Shown piece by piece: positions 38,394 through 51,105 of a stretch of 64,000 nt of DNA. Position 1 is the stretch's first letter, and each line of letters opens with the position of its first letter. The notes under the pieces are model-generated. The model was given only the letters and a program-made list of their open reading frames with translations, was not told the DNA's origin and searched no databases. The stretch is from Neelides folsomi (lineage: Eukaryota; Arthropoda; Collembola; Neelipleona; Neelidae), in the NCBI GenBank assembly GCA_034687125.1, contig JAQGBZ010000033.1, forward strand, positions 186,001-250,000, read 5' to 3'. Made by a program: the position numbers and the translations under genes.

Positions 38394-38977
38394 TTTTAAT
38401 TGATGAAGCTGAAGCCTTCAAGTTGAAAGGTCAAATGAAGAGGAATGAATAAAAAGGATTAGGAAAATTGTAGAGAAGTTGATTTTTTCCCACCCTCATT
38501 GGAATTGTGTCACCTCACGATGCAATGGAGTCATTTGCATGCAAATGGATCCACAGTGTCGCCGTTGTCGCGTCTCGCTAAACGACATGTGGAAAGTGAA
38601 AATGAAGATGAAATGAGTGAAAATGAACTTGAGAGGATAATTAATAGGTTTTCAGTTAGATTACTTTTCAACACTATTATTTACTCCCCATTTCATCAAT
38701 TCGACTTCAAAATTAAAACATTCTACCATGAATTAATTAGCTTACATACGAACATTAAATTATCTATTTATCCATTAAGGCTTTCATATTGGACAATTTA
38801 ACGATGAAGTTTTTAGCAATACCTATCTGTATATTAGTTATTCAAAATTTATTTTCTTGCATAAAACTTCAATTATGGGCTATACCAATGGAGAGAGATG
38901 AGTATTTTTAGAGGATATTTTACATGACTAAATATCAAGTCTAATAAAATAAGTAAAAGGCTTAATCTTTTAAACTT

Positions 38978-39220
38978 CTACGTTCGGTTAAAATAAAGAT
39001 TCCAAAACTCCATTGAAGGGGATTTAAATTCAATTGCAGAAGTTATTCGACTCTCGTGGTAAAGTGGATCACTTAGGATCTGAATAAAGGCTTTTCCATT
39101 AGATTGATGAAATTGCGCATGGAATGAATTCAATTTACACTCAACACTTTGAAGGGATACTTGAACAGCTCGGGAACGGCTTGAGTTAGTTTTCAAATTT
39201 TCAACAAGAGCCATGTCCAT
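38978..39220 (-). CDS. Possible short protein, antisense and head to head with ACE
   Basis: Open frame of 80 codons from ATG 39220 to TAG, with even codon content and no matching family. Its start lies inside the first codons of the ACE gene, so the two start codons overlap on opposite strands. No splice-linked partner exon was found. It may be chance. No function suggested. Confidence 0.22.
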   Translation of the reverse strand: MDMALVENLKTNSSRSRAVQVSLQSVECKLNSFHAQFHQSNGKAFIQILSDPLYHESRITSAIEFKSPSMEFWNLYFNRT

Positions 39221-41954
39221 TCTTGAAAATTTATTAATTTTATTGCTAATCTCGACTAGTTATGTTAAAGCTGAGAAATCGACTTTAAAAGAAGAACTCG
39301 ACGAGTACAACTCTCAGCTTTTGAAGTTTGATCATGAGAAAGCTCTCATTGCTTGGAACATGAGCCTTTACCCTGATGAAAATCTAATGGGTTTACTATT
39401 TAATAAATCTAATCTACTAATATTCCATATTAATTACACTATAATACAAATTACATACTATTGATTCAATCTATCTGATTACAGATTAATTACTACTGCT
39501 TGTATTTATCAATTTAATCCCAAGATTTCTTTTTAGCTGCAAATGAAGAAATCACAATCAAAAAAAACCTTTGGAACAACAATTGGTGTAAGAAAATGAT
39601 CAAGAAAGCATTTGCAAATTTTGATGAAATGAGACAAGTTTATCTTGTTTGTCGTGGCCCAAGATTCACTTCTTATCAATTAAGGTAGATTATGGATCCA
39701 AATGATTAACTTTAATAATCATTTCGTAATTATTTATTTTAAAGAAAATAATATATATTAACAACGGTAATAAACGTCTTTGTCGGAATCTCCTCTGCAG
39801 AATCTTTTATACGTATCTATTAAGCCCAATTAAATAAGCAATACTTTTAGCAATTTACTCGCTGCTCTTACAAAAATGTCAACAACTTACACTTCAACCC
39901 GAGTTTGTATTCGTGGTCATTGCATGAAAATGGAACCAGAGTTGAATCGGTTTATGGAGGAAGTGCGAGACGAAAGACTGTTAAGAGAATCTTGGATGAA
40001 ATGGCATAAAATTGTGGGAACTGCAGTGAGGCCAAATTACATTTATCTAATCAAGATGCTCAATTCGGGTGCAAGAGGAGCGGGTGAGATTTAAACTTTA
40101 AGGTCAACATTTAAAAGGTGACGTTGGTTTGCTCAGTGAAATGTAATGGAAATAATTGGTAGGATATGAAAACGCGGGTCTTTTGTGGAGAGATGAAACG
40201 GAGATTCCCAATTTGAAGGCTCTTGCACTTCGACTCCATTCAGAAGTTGATTACCTTTACAAACTCCTTCATTCTTATGTCAGGTTTCGAATTTCTCAAT
40301 TTTACGGAATCAACATAACTGATGGGATTCCTGCTCACCTTCTCGGTATCCTTTTCTTCTTTAATTGATTATTTTTTTGAAAGCATTGAATTAACTAATG
40401 ATGACGTTTCAGGGAACATGTGGTCACAAAAATGGGATGGACTATTTTCTATCATTTATCCTGAAGAATCCTTTGCTGCCCATGATGGTCTTGTGAAAGA
40501 ACATCTTCCACCAAATGCAACTGTAATTGACATGGTCAAATCTGCTGAACAATTTTTCATTTCAATGGGTAATTCTTAATTTACATTATTAGCAATGTGA
40601 CATGTGTTCAATAAGTATAAATATTTATTAGAGTTAATTAAAAATGCATGTACCTACCTAATTTGAAAGAAAGCACGAAAGTGAAATTTCGATTTCACAT
40701 TAGAAAGTGAGAGAAAGTACATTAAACATTTAAATAAACATTTAAAGTATATTAATTAATGATATTATTAATGATGATCTTTAGGTTTTCCCAAACTCCC
40801 TGAACATTTTTATGAGAACTCTCACTTTACTGAGCAAAACGACAATCAAAATTGTCACGGAACGTCTGCAAATATGTTTGGCCAAGATGACTATCGAGTT
40901 ATTATGTGCAGTGAAATGAAGGATGAGGATTTCATAACGATTCATCATGAACTTGGACATATTTATTATTTCATGGCATATAAAAATCTTCCCACTTTGT
41001 ATCAGGTTATTATATAAAAATATTGATATTTAGAAAATATGCAAAACTTTAAATTATTCCAATTTCATATCTTTTGTTGAATATTAGGACGGCGCAAATT
41101 CGGCTTTTCATGAGTAAGCAACCATTTTGATTTGATCTTTTATTACTATGCAACAATACATTGATTATCATTATATTATTCTTACAATAGTTTTAAAAAC
41201 AATAAAAGTTAAAGTTTATTTAAATAAACAAGGTCGGTGGGAGATTCAATTACTTATTCGCTTCAAAAGAGAAACCTCAAGAGTTTGATGAAAATTGGTC
41301 TTGCGAAATTGCCACAAATTGCTTTTGGGCTTGTTGTTGATCTTTGGCGTTGGACGATCTTTGAAGAAGAAAATTCTGCCGATGAATGGAACGACATTTG
41401 GTGGGAGTTGAATTACAAGTATTTAGGAGTCATCCCACCAAGGTCAATAAGTCCAACATTCATTACTCGTACATTCAAAGGGCATATTCAGTAAATTCTG
41501 TAAATCAAAGTTGTATTTTTTAAGGGGTTACGCAACGGACGGGTTTGATGCAGCTGGGAAGTTTCACATAATCGACAACATGCCATACATTCGTTACTTT
41601 TTGGCAAGCTTTCTCCAGATGCAGTTTTATGAAGCAATGTGCAAAGGAGAATTTTGCGATTTGCGATCAAATAAAAGGGCTGGGGATAAATTATGGTTAA
41701 AAACTCAATAACCATGAATTTAATTGATCGCATATAAATTGTTCCTTATTAATGAAATATTTATGTTATATATTATAATTAGGAAAATGATGGAAAAGGG
41801 ATCGTCGCAGCATTGGTCAATAACACTTAAAGAATTTGTCGGAACTTCTGAAATTAATTCTAAATCTCTTTTACGCTTCTTTGAACCTTTAAAAGTTTGG
41901 CTCGAAGAACAAGTGATTGAACATGATTTGAAAATTGGATGGGGATACAGGTGA
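39213..41954 (+). CDS. Secreted angiotensin-converting-enzyme-like peptidase (M2), ten exons
   Basis: Zinc dipeptidyl carboxypeptidase of family M2, like insect Ance. Exons 39213-39390, 39537-39684, 39851-40083, 40163-40345, 40413-40568, 40785-41005, 41088-41113, 41233-41442, 41525-41695 and 41783-41954 join to 565 residues, a single-domain form. Residues 1-20 (MSILENLLILLLISTSYVKA) are a signal peptide; there is no C-terminal membrane segment, so it should be secreted. Zinc ligands are in IHHELGH and, 20-odd residues on, the Glu of FHE (completed across the 41113/41233 junction). Substrate-site residues remain: CHGTSANMF, KFHIIDNMPYIRYF with the catalytic-domain Lys, His, Arg and Tyr. Between FHE and DLWRW there are about 18 fewer residues than in human ACE, removing the SSEGGSDEHDI loop. 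Insect relatives process peptide hormones and act in reproduction. Confidence 0.95.
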
Positions 41955-42532
41955 AGTTCAACTTAACTTCAAGATTTAATTGGAATTAGAATATTCAAGA
42001 GTAAAAGTTAAACCTAATTAACCAAAGTACACAAACTCATCTGAGGGATTACATTTAATTGTATTGTGTATTTTAAACCTTGCAACTTGTAAACACTGTT
42101 TACAAATTACATTATTATGTACCTAAGCTTAATAAATATATAATTGACATATGTTTGCTTGCAGAAGGTTAAAGGTTAAAATTAACGCTTTAATATATTA
42201 ACATTACTTTTACCTAATTATTAATTATTATTGTGACTTTTAAGTAATTTTATATTTTATCTTGTTCATTGAATTCTACTTAATTTGCAAATCAATAAAT
42301 TGGATTTTTGAGCGTAAGATGTTTACTTTATTTATCCGCTATAATAAGCAAAAAACTTTAGAACGAATAGTTTTTCACCCGTGTATTGTATCATAAGTAC
42401 CATATACAATATAATGCTTATGTATTTTTGTGTCAAAAATAAATATAATTTCTGTTTACTTTAAATACTTGTAATGTAAATATATTTTACTTTATCATGA
42501 TAGATAAATAGATATTATACTATACAGGGTGC

Positions 42533-42603
42533 GTCAAAGGTTGCTTTCTTTTTAGATTATATGATTGCCATTGTAAAAAGAAAGCAATTTGACGCACCCC
42601 GTA
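42533..42603. mobile_element. MITE-like hairpin of 71 bp, Tc1/mariner-type ends
   Basis: Terminal inverted repeats of about 30 bp (TACAGGGTGCGTCAAAGG.. and its mirror starting TACGGGGTGCGTCAAA) flank a loop of about ten bases. The arms differ by one substitution and a 2-base indel. A TA dinucleotide stands at each outer end, consistent with a TA target duplication. It has no coding capacity and sits between the convergent ends of ACE and DHTKD1. Confidence 0.75.
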
Positions 42604-42872
42604 GATATTGTTTTCTAGAGCCTTATTGAGTAGGATAAAGGATAATTAAAGGACACAAAAGGCATTTAATGACTTTTAACATAAAACAACGGATAAGAAC
42701 AAGAAAATGTAAGTAATAAAGTAACTAAAATTAACAGTTTTCACAGTATCAGATATCGAGTGAATAAAATAAAAGTTAAGCTTATAAAATATTCATATTT
42801 AAGGTTTATCTAAGGCAGAATTCAACGAGAAATGACTTTAAAATATTTTCGAAGATTGATTTTGTAAAATAG

Positions 42873-45800
42873 CTAAATAGTGAAAGGTTCTTCAAGAATC
42901 TTCTTGACTTCCTGGTGATGAACTTTTCCAACGCCAACAGCAGGAGCAGCCAACGGTCCACGCCCGCAATAAGTAATCTAAAGAAAACAAATACATACCT
43001 AGTAAGTTAAGGTTAAGAATAAGAACGATTTCCTAACAGTTTCATATTCTTGTGTAATGATATGGTAAATCGAAAAAATACGTCTAAAATAAAAAGCTTT
43101 ATAATTAATTTTAACTTCTTACTTTTCTTCCAATCATGTTTTCAAATCGCGGTTTAATAAACGACCAAGCACCCATATTTTGATGTTCTTCTTGACTCCA
43201 GATAATATCTTAAAATACATTATTTATTGTTATTGAAAAGATTTATCATAGATCATTTATAAAATAATTTTACTTACTTTTCGCATTTTTATATTTCTCA
43301 ACTTCTGCTCTTATTTCCAGCACAGGGAAAGGACAAAGAGATTCAATCCTTATCAAAGCTACGTCTCCTCTTTTCATTTCCTCTTGCTTTTGCTTCAAGT
43401 TGTAATAATGCTTTCCACTCACAAAGATTAGTCTCTTCACATCATTTGGTTTAGCATTCGAATCGCCTGTTAAATTATTTTAATATAATTTTAATAAAGC
43501 AATTTATATGATTTTTGTAAGTAGTTTAATTTTCATTTCAAAGTTAAGACAGGGTTATTAAATTTCTCAAAAATCTCACCAATTATTGGTAAGAAAGAAG
43601 TTGATGGTTCCATATCAGAAAGTGAAGAAGTTGCCTCGGGAAGTCTCAAAAGAACTTTTGGAGCTGCAACAACTAGTGGTTTCCTGAAGTCTCGAATCAT
43701 CTGAAATAAAGCAATTTTAAATATTTAATTAATGTTTAAATGAATATAAGACTTTAATTTTCTCAATTATAAATCAGCAATACATAAATATTTGACATAC
43801 TTGTCTTCGCAGCAAATGAAAATATTGTGCAGGAGTAGTAGGATTTGCAAATTGAAAATTGTTGTAGTCTCCATCAGCCTTGTCATTTTCATTTGAATCG
43901 GTAAGTTGCAAGAACTGGGTAAATAACAAATGACATTTTACATCAATTACTATGAAGTAATTTTAATAACGTTTATTTTTAATTTGAATTTACGCGTTCA
44001 ATGCGACATGAAGAATGCTCCGGTCCAGCACCATCCATTCCATGAGGTAACAACATGACTAGCCCACTTTGAAGCATCCATTTAGCTATAAAAATTAAAC
44101 AACGAAATTAACCTTTACACTTTTCATTTATTAAACTCACTCTCGCCAGATGCAACCATCGTATCAATTTGAATTTGAGCTCCATTGAAGAAATCTCCAA
44201 ATTGAGCTTCCCAAATCACAAGGTTGTTTTTGTGTTCTAAACTGAATCCATACTCAAATGCTAAAACTGCTTCTTCAGACAATGTTGTATTTGCTAGCTA
44301 TTAATTAAAAAGGATTTTTAGAACCATTTAGAATATAGTTTACAATAATTATATCATAAATTCAATTTACTTCAAGAAAAGTTTTTTGATCTTCAAAGGC
44401 TGAATTGAGTGGGATGTGAATAGATCCAGTGCTTTGATCTACAAGCATTGCATGCCTCTGGGAAAAAGTTCCTCTTCCCACATCTTCTCCACTAAATCTC
44501 ACTCCAAAACCTAGGACATTCAAATGAGATTAAATGTAAATGAATTTGAAATCAATCCCAATTCTTTTGTATACCTTGATATAGCAAACTCCCAAGTGCT
44601 AAAGCTTCCGCAGTAGCCCAATCAATTTTTGTTCCAGAAGTAATTTTTGCAATTCTAGATTTCACGTATGTTTTAAGTAGATGAGGGTGGATCCCCTATT
44701 AAATATACCAAGAATGAATACATAAGCGAATGACAATTATTATTAGGAGGGCAAATGCTAATTGCATTGAAATATTTGTAAAATTGTTTTTTAATGAGAT
44801 ATCGAATTCTGTTAAAAAAAAGTTTTGCATACGAAATCTTGAGGAAATTCAACAGATTTGACTCCAATATATTTCAATAAAGATTCCTCTATCCCCGTGT
44901 CCCATGTTGTGATTGCATCACTAGATTGTCCAATTCCACTCCATTGATTCTCTAAATAAGTCGGTGGTGGAACATATGAGTTAATTCGACTCATATTTTC
45001 ATTTAAATATTCGTTATGAGCTGCAATTGAGTCTTTTATTTCTCCTTCGGTCAAAACTCCTTCGTTTATCAGCCTCTCATTAAAACAGTCTGGGATTGAT
45101 CTAAAAAGAATTTAAAAAGAATTAAAAAAATAAAATCATTTATATAACATAAATTTTATTATTACTGTACTTTCTTTGATGAATGAGTTTATAAATGATT
45201 GGGTTTGTGAACGTTGGATCGTCCATTTCATTATGACCCCATCGACGGAAGCAAAGAAGATCGAAGAAAATATCCTTTTGGAACTTCTGCCTATATTTGA
45301 GAGCAAGTCGCGTGGCTTTGGCGACTTCTTCAGGGAAATCCCCATTTACGTGAATGACCGGAGCACCAATTATTTTCGCAATGTCAGTCGTGTACCTCGA
45401 AGATCTTCCACGTTCTTGAGGAGTTGTAAATCCAAGCTGATTGTTAATGACTAGATGCATAGAACCCGAGACATTGAAGTGAGGAACATAAGCGAACCCA
45501 AGCGTCTCTTGATTGATCCCTTGGGCCGACAAAGCAGCGTCTCCATGAATTTGCAAACATAAAACACGAGAGCTATCGTTTGAATCACTTGTTGAATAAT
45601 CATAATCAGAGAGAGACTTTTGTTTCCCTCTTGCTTTTCCAGCAGCCATTGGATTAACAGCCTAACATCAATTTTAAATGAAAGATTAAAATATTAAAAT
45701 AGAATTTCTTTTATCATTTTCTAATCTCTTTTAAAGTTTACAGTAATTGAGATTTGAAAGTCGATAGGCAAAAAACCAATATTTACCTCTAAATGAGATG

Positions 45801-47045
45801 GATTTGGCAAAAGAGAGAAATGGACTGTTTTTCCTCCAGCTTTTAAATCAACTGAAGTGGCTATAAATTTAAAAAATAAGCAAAAACATTCACTTCATAA
45901 GATATTTAAAATTAGTGTTTATTATAAAAAATAATTTTATCAAATGATAACCTAAATGAGAAAGAACATCTCCAGAAGCACGAGCATCTGGAGGAAATTC
46001 TGGCATTCCCTTCATCTTTTGAAACATCCGAACCGGCGGAAATTTGAGAATCCCTGTGAGCAAATTGAGTCTTCCACGATGAGCCATTCCAGCAACAATA
46101 TGATCGACTCCCAAATTAGCTAAAATTAAAGAATTTCAATGAAACTCCTAATTTCATACGAGTTACTTTAATAATTTAAAAAATAAATATTTATTACCAG
46201 AAGAATTTATAAGCTCAAGGAAGAACGCCATTACAGATTCACAACCTTCTCCTCCGTATCTTTTAACAGTTGGAAATTTATTTGCGAGAAAATGGTCAAA
46301 ATTTTGTGACTTTGTCATTTCGAGAGCGATTTCTTTTTTGTACTCATTTGACAGAACTTCCTTATCGAGCTGCTCAATTTCCTTCGCAAACCAGTCTTTT
46401 TCATATTCATCCTAAAATAAGATAAAATAAATAAATGAATAAAGTCTAATATAATAATAATTATATTTTTAATTATTATTGTATCATATTATCAACTCTG
46501 CAGTTAAGTCGGTTTTTTTGGAGCTATTACCTCAATATAGGAAAATTCATATCCAATATGAGATGAATAAGTCTTTTGGAGAAATTCAACTCCTTCTTTT
46601 ACAGTAAAACTCTTTGGGAGAGATTCGTTATATAAAATATCTCCCTTTTCCACATTTTCTGCCCCGGTCAGTCCAAATCTTTCATGAGATAATTCAGGAA
46701 GTTGGCTTTAAAAATAAAATTAAAGTAAAATTAATATTCGTTATTAATTATTATGAAGCATGTGTAATGATCCAGAATGAACTTTTAATCAAATTGATAA
46801 AAAGTAATTTACTTGACATTCGTATGTAATGGATTGATTTGAGCCTGTCGATGGCCATTCTCCCTGAATGCTGTGACTAGTCGATAGAAGTTGGGATATT
46901 CATTCCGCTTGCTATGAACCTTATCTCCGATTTCTTCATTAAAAATTGACTTTGGTCGATGACCATAAACCCCTTTCTCACTGTGGTACAATCGTCTGGA
47001 TGAGAGTTTGGAGCAGGTGGAAATCGGGAATCTGAACAATCTCAT
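42873..47045 (-). CDS. DHTKD1: 2-oxoadipate dehydrogenase E1 (DHTKD1), mitochondrial, sixteen exons
   Basis: Thiamine-diphosphate E1 that decarboxylates 2-oxoadipate to glutaryl-CoA (with E2/E3) in lysine, hydroxylysine and tryptophan breakdown. About 900 residues in sixteen exons from ATG 47045 (exon 1 46813-47045) to TAG at 42873. The N-terminus, [22 protein letters not shown], is a basic Ser/Arg-rich mitochondrial presequence. GVYGHRP right after it is the DHTKD1 hallmark and separates it from OGDH. Then come [69 protein letters not shown] with [20 protein letters not shown] and [16 protein letters not shown] (cofactor and metal site), and [15 protein letters not shown] and [17 protein letters not shown] in the C-terminal transketolase-like domain. 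No frame break was seen. Confidence 0.96.
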
Positions 47046-47613
47046 TCTAATGACTTATAAATGACTTATTAAAAAGGAAACTTTTGGATATTTAAAAAGC
47101 TCAGTTGTTCTTCTTATGAAATGGTTGAATGAAAAGTTATCAACTGGAAGGAGATAAATGTCTCCGTAGATTCCAAAGAGGAATCACACATGTTGGAAAA
47201 GGGTGAAGATGACTTCTGCCTACACGTGGTGAGCATGAATGAGCCTCGGCCAGCTAAAATTATTCTCAACATTTGTCCTTCGATTCCGTTATCCCCCATG
47301 TTCAATGCTATGGTGCCATAATTTGGACTTGGGATTTTATTTCGGTAACAACTTCTTGGAACCCTTTGGGTTTTTTGAAACTCTTATTAAATTAAATCAT
47401 TGGCCATCATTTTATTTTTATTGTATAAAAATTGTTAAATTCATACCAAAATGAGTCAAAATCATAAGGAAATCCTTATGATTCAGTTCTAAGAAAATGT
47501 TTAAAAGAACCGTTTTTATGCCTATAAAATTAAAATTATAAAATGTAATGTGGTGTATACTTTAATGACAAGAGGTTTTCACTTATTTGATTAAAATCCA
47601 TTAATGAAAAAAT

Positions 47614-47619
47614 AAAAAA
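47614..47619 (-). terminator. RNA polymerase III terminator
   Basis: Run of six T on the minus strand, eight bases after the 3' end of the tRNA-Cys gene. Confidence 0.8.
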
Positions 47620-47626
47620 TTACTTG

Positions 47627-47698
47627 AGGGGGCATTGGGGTTCGAACCCAAGACCTCTCGATCTGCAGTCGAATGCTCTACCACTGAGCTATGCCCCC
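47627..47698 (-). tRNA. tRNA-Cys (anticodon GCA)
   Basis: 72-base cloverleaf without intron. The acceptor stem GGGGGCA pairs with TGCCCCC (7 bp) and the discriminator base is T (U73), as expected for cysteine. The D arm is TAGCTCAGTGGTAGAGCA, which also forms the A box; the anticodon loop is CTGCAGA with GCA; the T arm GGGTTCGAACCC contains the B box. A T-run terminator follows. It sits about 580 bp upstream of the DHTKD1 start, on the same strand. Confidence 0.97.
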
Positions 47699-48244
47699 AA
47701 CAGTTGTGGAATTGTGGAGAAAAACAGGGTTAAGTTGTCCAGTTGTTGTAAATTCGCCCCTATGAATATTCCCATATGAACAGACGCCTACATGAAGTCA
47801 TCTCTAATCGTCCTCCCTTATCTCAGAGCTAGACAATGTTGCGGATGTTACTTATTACATTGTCCTACATGGGATTGGGTGGGGGTGTTGTTACCAACCA
47901 AAAAATGTACTTGAGAGTGAAAAGGCAAATAGATTGTTGTTATTTATTATGTGTGAATATGCCATTATGCATAAACTTATTGCTCGGACCAATAATGATT
48001 TTTATGCTGATTGAGCACAGTTTAACTTTTTTATAGTCCTAATAATGAATAAGTTTATGTTTATTATATTAGATGGTTTTTGGCTCTTATTGAATATGAA
48101 TTATGTCTTATGAAAAAGATAAATAATGCAATATGTAATAAGCACATTGTATCTGTAATAGGCCTATTGGCCGGAGGACTATAAAATGAGTGTTTTTACA
48201 CAGGTGAATTTTTAACACATTTATTACACATGTTGTAATTGTGA

Positions 48245-49337
48245 TTAAAGATGATTTGTAATAAATAGTGGCTTATCTGGTTGAGGAAGAAAACACAAAG
48301 TTTCAAAAGATCGTTTCTTTCTCTCAAATGAGGAGTTAAGGAATGAGAGAGTAGTAAAGTCGCCACCGGAATTTTTTGGGAATTGAGGGGCAAAATGAAG
48401 AGGATACAAAAATGGAGTTGATGAATGGAGAAAAAATTCACTTCTTTTCAAGTTTTCTGGTTGGAATTCTATTGGATTGTTATTTGAAGAATGTCCAATT
48501 CGTGACTTTTTTGAATTAGTTAATTGGATGTTTTGATGAGAAGTTCCTTTCGAGAAACTTTCTTGTGGAGTTTCTTTCTCTCTCCGAAATCGAGCTCTTC
48601 TGTTTTGAAACCAAATCTTTACCTGTACATAGAAAATGAAGCCATAATTAGAAATTTGTCGATTCAAGACAAGTATGTGATAATCTTTGAATATTATGAA
48701 ACATGACGTAAAGTTGATCGACATTGAGTTTTAATTAAACTTTGCCATTAACATGTACTTATTCGCATATAAAATTGAAGACTTACTCGAGTTTCACTCA
48801 AATTTAAAGAATCCGCAATTCTCTGAATAGCGTCAGAACTCAAGTATTGTGACTTTTCAAAATTTTTTTCTAAAATGACAATTTGCTGAGGTGAGAATGG
48901 AATCCTTGGTCCACGGCCAAATCTCTTCAACGGATTTCTCTTTTTATTTCCTTCAAATTAAAAATACGATACAATTAGTAAAGTATTGGACCTTAGAAAT
49001 GATTAAGAAATCTATCAATGTTGCTTAAAAAGAACGTCGGTAAATAGTGATTATACATACAAAATTTTTCAAAATTGAATAAGGAAAATGGGCCAAATCT
49101 CATATTAAGTGTGCAACTAGATCATCTACGCATCAAAAATCTCCATATTAAGGAATTGTTAATAAAATTACTTGGAAGTTTAGGAGGTTTAAATCGAGTG
49201 CAAGTGAGCCAAGAGAAAGATTCCGAACTTTCTTCTCCAACTTCTTCCACTTGGATTTCATTTCTGGGGTGAGTTGGAGTTTTCCTCAAGAGCGATTCAA
49301 TGCTGAAGTCGGTCCTTCGTCTCTGGTCGGAGCCCAT
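48245..49337 (-). CDS. Homeobox transcription factor with N-terminal eh1-like motif, three exons
   Basis: Exons 49172-49337, 48787-48950 and 48245-48622 join to 235 residues. Residues 11-18 (FSIESLLR) are an eh1-like Groucho-binding motif, so a repressor is likely. The homeodomain (about residues 67-126) reads GPRIPFSPQQIVILEKNFEK, YLSSDAIQRIADSLNLSETR and VKIWFQNRRARFRRE: Trp48, Phe49, Gln50, Asn51 and Arg53 are in place, so it should bind TAAT-type sites. An intron cuts between positions 44 and 45, just before VKIWF. The KPPKLP segment ahead of the homeodomain and the YLSS helix start resemble the Msx/Msx-like side of the ANTP class; the family could not be fixed. The C-terminus is Phe/Ser-rich. 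It starts at ATG 49337, right below a GC-box cluster. Confidence 0.85.
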
Positions 49338-49382
49338 GATGATTATGATGAATAATCATAAAATTAGGCCCTTATGATGTTC

Positions 49383-49460
49383 AGGGCGGGTCGACGAAGG
49401 CTCCAGTGGCCGGCCGGGAGGAAGAGATTGGAGGAAAGGCGGGCGGTTTGGGCGGAGTCG
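49383..49460. promoter_or_regulatory. GC-box cluster upstream of the homeobox gene
   Basis: In otherwise AT-rich DNA, this 78 bp stretch carries three GGGCGG boxes (Sp/KLF type), a GGCCGGCC palindrome and purine-rich GGAGGAA runs, starting 46 bases upstream of the homeobox ATG. A core promoter is the simplest reading. Confidence 0.5.
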
Positions 49461-50481
49461 TTTCTTCTAAACCTTAATTGAAAGGGAGCATCCTATTGAG
49501 TTGGTCGGATTATCCCTCGAACCCTCCTCAGATGAGACTTAAATGAATTGGAGGGATGAATGTGCCATATGGACCTTCAATCATATAATGTTTCAATCCT
49601 CATCCTAAACCCGAAGCCTTTAATGGAATTTTTAAAGAGGAGGCACAGGGGAGGTCTCAATGAGATCATACCCACTAAATACTAAAAGGACCGGGCACGC
49701 TCTTAATGTATCAACAAATTATTTACAACTCCCAAAGTGAATGAAATGCATACATCACAATAACAATATAAATACTATGTACTATGTATAAAAACATATT
49801 ACTACATAGAGTCTTCACTAAATAACTAATATCGCAGGCCTTCATGTCTCTATTACGTAATCCATTATATGAATTTTGGAATAAATAATACTTTTGTTGA
49901 ATAACTTTTAGCAGATTCCCATCACAGTCGGAGATTTGAAAGAGCTATGTAAAAGTCTTTGGGTTTCTTTATTCCCAACTCCCCTTTCAAATTTTACAAT
50001 ACTTTAGGGTATCAGATTGCATCATTAGCATTAGAATTATGGCAAACTTAGTCGAAATCAAAAGAAATTATTATGGATCGTGTTTGTGGATTAGGGCTTG
50101 ATTAAGTTATGCAGAAAATGATTGTTTAGTTTACTCATGTACTTGAATGAGTATGGTGAGTAAGTTAATAACTAAATAACTTCTGTGAGTGAGACTTATT
50201 GTTTCATTCTTCCTTCAAAAACTTCAAATTCTCAAATTGATATTTTTAAACAAAAGGATGAAAATCTCAAATCCGATATATCTCATATAAGAGTGAGATA
50301 CGTAATTGCCAATATCAAAATTTCATCATCCAATGCATTCTGTAATCCCTTTATTCTTCTTAGATCAATTTCACGATATGGCATAATCTTTTGCATTCAA
50401 CGTCAATCTAATCTCAATCATAAGTTCTAAATATCTCAACGAAATGGGATATTTGACCGTAATCTGTAACGACATCTCATA

Positions 50482-50503
50482 GTACAGTACATGTACAGTA
50501 CAT
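50482..50503. repeat. 11-mer tandem duplication
   Basis: GTACAGTACAT occurs twice in direct succession; the junction creates the palindrome GTACATGTAC. Confidence 0.9.
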
Positions 50504-51105
50504 GACTATCTGTATTTACAATATTGGACTTTCTTGTTCTCATTATTTTAGAAAGAAGAATTTGATCGGTAGAATGGATCTATTCTCAAATTTCTTTGAC
50601 AATTTGTTGATTCTACAAGAAAATTACTCTCATACATTCTTCTACGAGCTTCTCAATGTCAATGTCACCATGAAAGGTTCATTTGACAAGATACAATATA
50701 CTCGCAACCGTTAAATGAACGAGTGGAATTAAGCGAAGAGTTCTCTGCTACCTTTCGTCTGGACAGATTGAATAAGAGATATGAAACAACTTTACCAAAT
50801 TAACCATTAAACAAAACACAAATTGAACTGCTCCTTTGTCAATTTGGACCCTTTAGAAGTTTTAAACCCATGGACGGCTGTTTATGAACTTATGAAGTCT
50901 TCATAACACAGAAATGCCAAAGAGCCTGAAAGTATAAATTTTCATAATTATTGTTCTGTATCTCTTTTATTGTTCCTTTTCTTCGATTTACATTTAAAGT
51001 ATCTGTAGTAGAAAGGACTCGAGAAAAATACTCCCAGCCTTTCCATTAACTCATAACTCATAATGTAAATGGTTCTGAGAGGTAAGAAAAACAAAGGTGA
51101 GGTGG

